NCBI GenBank assembly: GCA_958267355.1
Contig: OY279575.1
Location: forward strand, 976,335 to 1,040,334
Source: an uncultured Alphaproteobacteria bacterium
GTDB lineage: Bacteria; Pseudomonadota; Alphaproteobacteria; JALCBB01
Length of the DNA stretch: 64,000 nucleotides
Direction of reading: 5' to 3'
Shown: in pieces, positions 60,419-64,000 of the stretch
Position numbering within the stretch: position 1 is the stretch's first letter
Layout of the letters: the number at the start of each line of letters is the position of its first letter
The notes under the pieces: generated by a model
Seen by the model: the letters and a program-made list of their open reading frames with translations, nothing else
Told to the model about the DNA's origin: nothing
The model's database searches: none
Position numbers and translations under genes: made by a program

Positions 60419-60446
60419 AAGCCCCCCTTCGCGGCTTCTGTTTTTT
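60419..60446 (+). terminator. Candidate terminator between convergent pyrF and cysS
   Basis: AAGCC, nine-base loop, GGCTT, then CTG and six Ts. The stem is short, and the T-run overlaps the cysS stop codon on the other strand. Confidence 0.5.
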
Positions 60447-61923
60447 ACTCTGAATCCAGATATGGTGTGTTTAATACTATTCCACATCCGCCATTCGGCG
60501 ACTCCCACCAGGTACCTCTTTCATTATCCTCAATTTGAATCCCTTCTTCCGCAAGCTCATCACGAATTTGATCTGCTAACTCCCAATTTTGCACCTCACG
60601 CGCATTTCTTCGGTCAGTAAGTTTAGATTCAATCAACTTTGCCCCCCTGATATCACTAGCCTCCAATATATGCTCAACATCTTTGAAGAAGGGATCAAGC
60701 CAACGAATTGAAGAAACAAAATTCTGCAAAGACTTTTCCTCAAGAGTTTTTTCTCTACAATCTTTACGAATTTCTTTGGCAAGGGCGCGAAGGTGCGTAA
60801 TTGCCAATGGAGTGTTTAGATCATCACACAGAGCATTCAATAATTCTGTGTCAGGAGATATTTCTTTTGCCTCATCCCAAAAATTCTTTGATTCCTCTGA
60901 AGAATACCCTTTGTTATAAAAGGCTCGCCCAACGGTACTATACAAATTTTTCCATTCATTACGTGCTATCTGTATGGAATGCAGGTTTATATCAAAGGGT
61001 TTTTTATAATGGCTCGATAAGAAAACCCAACGCATTAACGCGCTTGATGGGTCACTAGGCAATTCATTCGGCAAAAGAGTATTGCCTTCGCTTTTTGCCA
61101 TTTTTTTACCTTCTGACAGAACATAGCCATTGTGGAGCCAATAGTTTGCCATTTCACGGTTGCTACCGAAGGCGGCACAGGTTTGCGCCCGCTCGTTTTC
61201 GTGGTGGGGGAATATCAGGTCTTGTCCGCCGCCGTGGATATCAAAGCTTTCGCCGAAGTGCGTGTGACTCATTGCCGAACACTCAAGATGCCAGCCAGGT
61301 CTGCCCCTACCCCACGGGCTATCCCAGCCTGGCTCATCGGCAGGGGCAGGTTTCCATAAGACAAAATCGCCCGCGTTGCGTTTGTGCTTAGCAACTGCAA
61401 CCCGTGCCCCTGCTTCTTGCTCTTCTAATGTACGGCCTGATAGCGCGCCGTAGTTGGCGTATTTGGATATATCAAATAAAACTTCACCGCCTGCTTGGTA
61501 AGCTACGCCTTTGTCTAAAAGCCGCTTTACTAAGTCCTGCATTTGCGGGATGTAATCGGTGGCGTGTGGGGTTTCATCAGGCGGAAGTGCGCCAAGTTTT
61601 TCACATTCATCGTTAAACTCTTTCTCTACTTCTTTTGTCAGCACACCAATATCTACATTGCGCTCACGCGCCGCTTCAATAATCTTATCGTCTACATCGG
61701 TGATGTTGCGGACATAGGTTACATGGTCAGCTCCGTACTTCCAACGCAATAGGCGGTACAGCACATCAAACACCACAACAGGCCGCATATTGCCGATATG
61801 CGGCGGAGCATAGACAGTTGGTCCACAGACATACATACGCACATTTTTCTCATCCTGCGGAATAAATTCTTCCTTCTTGCCCGTCAGGCTGTTGTGCAGA
61901 TAGATCGGCGGGGAGTCGCGCAT
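60445..61923 (-). CDS. cysS: Cysteinyl-tRNA synthetase
   Basis: 492 residues. Class I enzyme: zinc cysteine and HIGH region [58 protein letters not shown], and [11 protein letters not shown] for KMSKS. C-terminal helical domain ends NTPYLDSE. It starts 15 bases after the gltX stop, on the same strand, and so is likely in one operon with gltX and nadE. AT content rises in the 3' half compared with gltX. Confidence 0.96.
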   Translation of the reverse strand: MRDSPPIYLHNSLTGKKEEFIPQDEKNVRMYVCGPTVYAPPHIGNMRPVVVFDVLYRLLRWKYGADHVTYVRNITDVDDKIIEAARERNVDIGVLTKEVEKEFNDECEKLGALPPDETPHATDYIPQMQDLVKRLLDKGVAYQAGGEVLFDISKYANYGALSGRTLEEQEAGARVAVAKHKRNAGDFVLWKPAPADEPGWDSPWGRGRPGWHLECSAMSHTHFGESFDIHGGGQDLIFPHHENERAQTCAAFGSNREMANYWLHNGYVLSEGKKMAKSEGNTLLPNELPSDPSSALMRWVFLSSHYKKPFDINLHSIQIARNEWKNLYSTVGRAFYNKGYSSEESKNFWDEAKEISPDTELLNALCDDLNTPLAITHLRALAKEIRKDCREKTLEEKSLQNFVSSIRWLDPFFKDVEHILEASDIRGAKLIESKLTDRRNAREVQNWELADQIRDELAEEGIQIEDNERGTWWESPNGGCGIVLNTPYLDSE

Positions 61924-61938
61924 AGCTGATACTTTCGC

Positions 61939-63345
61939 CTAAGGCGTTGTAGAGGGCAAGAGAGCAAGCAGGCGGGCTTCGGTGCGGCTGCGTCCGAAGA
62001 GGGCAAGGAAGGGAGCAAGTTCAGGTCCATCAGCCCGCCCCGTCAAAATCTTGCGGAGCGGTACAAATAATCCCCTGCCCTTCTTGCCCGTCGCCTCAGT
62101 CAGTGCGCCCGCCCAGCCCTTGAGAGTGGTTTCATCCCACGGGTCAGGAGGTAAAGCAGAATGCGCCGCCCGTGCCAGTGTCTGTTCTTCCGCGTCAAGC
62201 CCAGCAAAAGCCGTGGCAGGTTCGGCGAAAAGAGTCGCCCAGTGACTCGCGTCCGCCAAACGCTCAAGGTTCGGCGCAATCAGCCGCCACAAAGACTCGT
62301 CTATGGCAATAGCCCGCGCTTCAAGACGCAAAGACGCCAAGTCATACGGCAAAATATGTACGCAACGACTATTCAGACGCAATAAAGCTTCTTCGTCTAA
62401 ACGCGGGCTTCCGCCACCATGCGCCGCTAGGTCTAGCGTCTGCGCCAGCTCTTCTAGGCGGACTTGGGGCGCACTGGCTCCCGCTTCTAGTGCAGCCCCC
62501 GTGCCAACTTGCGCCAAATAGCCCGCCACAGCTTCTGGCTCATAGCCCGCCGCATCACGCAACTGCGCCAAAGTCCAATTGGACTCCCCTTCACGCTTAG
62601 ACAGTCCGCCACCATCCGCCGCCCGCACCAGTGGCACATGCGCAAACCGCGGTACATCACCCTGCACCGCAAAAACTTCCGCCAAAGCACGATACATATC
62701 AATCTGCGCCGCCGTGTTGGTAATATGATCATCACCACGCAAGATTTCAGTGACTCCGTGGTCTAGATCATCAACCGTACTAGCAAGAAGGTACAGCAAT
62801 CTTCCATCAGCACGTATCACCACAGGGTCAGATAAGTCGGTTAAAGCAAATTGTTTCTCTCCGACTGCTAAGTCACGCCACGCAATCGTCTCGCCACTCA
62901 AACGAAACCGCCAGTGCGGTACACGCCCTTCAGCTTCCAAAGCCGCTCGCTGGTCTTCCGTCAGACTCAAGGCTCGGCGGTCATAGACAAAAGCCCGCCC
63001 CGCAAGCTTAGCCGCACGCCGCATAGCTTCTAACTCCTGCGGCGTTTCATAACACGGATATAATCGCCCCGCCGCCGCAAGCCTATCCTTGGCTTCAAAG
63101 TAACGGTCTAGGCGGTCGCTCTGGCGAGACTCTGCATCCCAAGTGATACCAAGCCACGCCAAATCTTCAGCTATGGCTCGCGCAAACTCCGAACGACTGC
63201 GCGTGTCATCGGTATCGTCAAAACGCAACAGAAAATTTGCTCCCGTTTGTGTCGCCCGTAAGCGGTTGAGCAAAGCAATCCGCGCATTGCCCGCATGCAA
63301 TGCACCCGTCGGACTCGGAGCAAAGCGCAGTAATCCGCTCATCAC
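61939..63345 (-). CDS. gltX: Glutamyl-tRNA synthetase
   Basis: 468 residues. Class I: RFAPSPTGALHAGNARIALL (HIGH as HAGN), FDDTDDTRS, EILRGDDHITNTAAQIDMYR and LSKREG for KMSKS. The short form and the SPTGALHAGN version are typical of the second GltX of alphaproteobacteria, which charges tRNA-Glu or tRNA-Gln. GTG 63345 overlaps the nadE stop and an ATG follows it at once (GTGATG), so both starts are plausible. This matters because tRNA-Gln(CUG) is in the window and no glutaminyl-tRNA synthetase is seen. Confidence 0.95.
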   Translation of the reverse strand: MMSGLLRFAPSPTGALHAGNARIALLNRLRATQTGANFLLRFDDTDDTRSRSEFARAIAEDLAWLGITWDAESRQSDRLDRYFEAKDRLAAAGRLYPCYETPQELEAMRRAAKLAGRAFVYDRRALSLTEDQRAALEAEGRVPHWRFRLSGETIAWRDLAVGEKQFALTDLSDPVVIRADGRLLYLLASTVDDLDHGVTEILRGDDHITNTAAQIDMYRALAEVFAVQGDVPRFAHVPLVRAADGGGLSKREGESNWTLAQLRDAAGYEPEAVAGYLAQVGTGAALEAGASAPQVRLEELAQTLDLAAHGGGSPRLDEEALLRLNSRCVHILPYDLASLRLEARAIAIDESLWRLIAPNLERLADASHWATLFAEPATAFAGLDAEEQTLARAAHSALPPDPWDETTLKGWAGALTEATGKKGRGLFVPLRKILTGRADGPELAPFLALFGRSRTEARLLALLPSTTP

Positions 63346-64000
63346 TTCACAGGAGTCGGCACAGGCACAGGGGCAGACACTGGCGTAGCCGTTTCATCAA
63401 AATCAAAACGAGCCTGCGTATGCCAACGCCATTCACGTCCAAATGCCATTCGCGATAAACGCGGACCCATCGGCGCCTGTCGCCGCTTGTACTCACTCGC
63501 ACACAAAATCCGCCAGACAAAAGCTACCGTTTCTTGTGGCACTCCAGTCAAAACCACTTCTTCAGGATCTAACCGCTCTTCAAGCAAAAGATACAGAATT
63601 TTATCCAGCGTTTCATACGGCGGTAAAGAATCCTGGTCCGTCTGCCCCGGACGCAATTCAGCAGTCGGCGGCTTGGTGAAAAGTCGCTCGCGAAAAATTT
63701 CTCCCGCTGGACCAAAGGCTCCCGCAGGGCGATGATGATTACGCCAGCGCGCCAACGCATAAACCTGCGTCTTATACAAATCCTTCAACGGAGCATAGCC
63801 ACCACACATATCGCCATACAAAGTCGCATAGCCAACTGCAAACTCCGACTTGTTACCCGTCGCCAACAAAATCGTACCAGGCAAACGATTGGATAACGCC
63901 ATCAGTAACAGTCCGCGCAAACGCGGCTGAATGTTTTCTCCCGCAATGTCTGGAAGCACCTGATCCGAACCCTTCAAGTCAGGATGCGAAGCCCCCACCG
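63342..64000 (-). CDS. nadE: NAD+ synthase, C-terminal part, 5' end beyond window
   Basis: About 219 codons of the ammonia-ligase domain of glutamine-dependent NAD+ synthase. Seen: DIAGENIQPRLRGLLLMALS, TILLATGNKSEFAVGYATLY, YGDMCGGYAPLKDLYKTQVY, KPPTAELRPGQTDQDSLPPY and ASEYKRRQAPMGPRLSRMAF. These are typical of the long NadE with an N-terminal glutaminase domain, which would lie upstream of the window. It ends in a short APVPVPTPVK tail and overlaps the gltX start. Confidence 0.93.
   Translation of the reverse strand, partial: VGASHPDLKGSDQVLPDIAGENIQPRLRGLLLMALSNRLPGTILLATGNKSEFAVGYATLYGDMCGGYAPLKDLYKTQVYALARWRNHHRPAGAFGPAGEIFRERLFTKPPTAELRPGQTDQDSLPPYETLDKILYLLLEERLDPEEVVLTGVPQETVAFVWRILCASEYKRRQAPMGPRLSRMAFGREWRWHTQARFDFDETATPVSAPVPVPTPVK

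Overview
The window reads as a piece of a bacterial chromosome, most likely from an alphaproteobacterium. I infer this from the gene content: a YejA-YejB-YejE/F peptide importer, a long AsmA-like protein with a DUF3971-type C-terminus, a cysteine desulfurase directly upstream of mnmA, a LigK-type aldolase, and galU beside a phosphohexomutase. Genus cannot be read from the sequence. Core genes are moderately GC-rich. The restriction genes and the genes at 9.6-13.0 kb and 36.3-38.2 kb are visibly AT-richer and look acquired.

Layout. (1) 1-1183: nearly complete metC on the minus strand, cut by the window edge. (2) 1184-20888: an accessory island. It holds a 1386-codon type IIG restriction-modification enzyme, two inverted copies of an unrecognised 309-residue gene inside a compact mobile-looking unit, a methyltransferase-nuclease-small ORF operon, two AT-rich hypothetical genes, an iscS cut short by a repeat, and a type ISP restriction enzyme of 1673 residues. 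All spaces between these genes are packed with dispersed, hairpin-rich repeat families, named R1-R8 here. They share interchangeable hairpin modules and often abut gene ends exactly. (3) 20889-30100: an S15/CocE-type hydrolase, a five-gene dipeptide-type ABC importer, a LigK-type aldolase and a small cupin. (4) 30118-30191: tRNA-Gln(CUG), followed by long tandem and direct repeats. (5) 30834-36158: a zeta-like glutathione transferase, mnmA with its cysteine desulfurase, an alpha/beta hydrolase and tyrS. (6) 36284-38204: a second methyltransferase-nuclease pair with a clean PD-(D/E)XK motif. (7) 38296-60404: the AsmA-like protein, glmU-glmS-TSUP exporter, uvrC, a membrane J-like protein, galU, phosphohexomutase, the yej operon with YejE and YejF fused in one chain, a 2-hydroxyacid dehydrogenase and pyrF. 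(8) 60445-64000: cysS, gltX and the C-terminal part of nadE on the minus strand.

Two repeat regimes are visible. The island carries dispersed hairpin families. The core part carries simple tandem arrays between genes, several of which are clear amplifications of the 3' end of the gene next to them (tyrS, galU, tRNA-Gln). In-frame repeat expansions in several core proteins look like the same process.

The strongest candidate for something undescribed is the 309-residue gene unit at 6335-7556 and 8184-9380. Both copies start at the same C-rich palindrome and end exactly at the stop codon, but sit in unrelated sequence. The two genes differ by about 60 silent codons and only 12 amino acids, so the protein is being conserved. 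I see no known transposase or recombinase motif in it.
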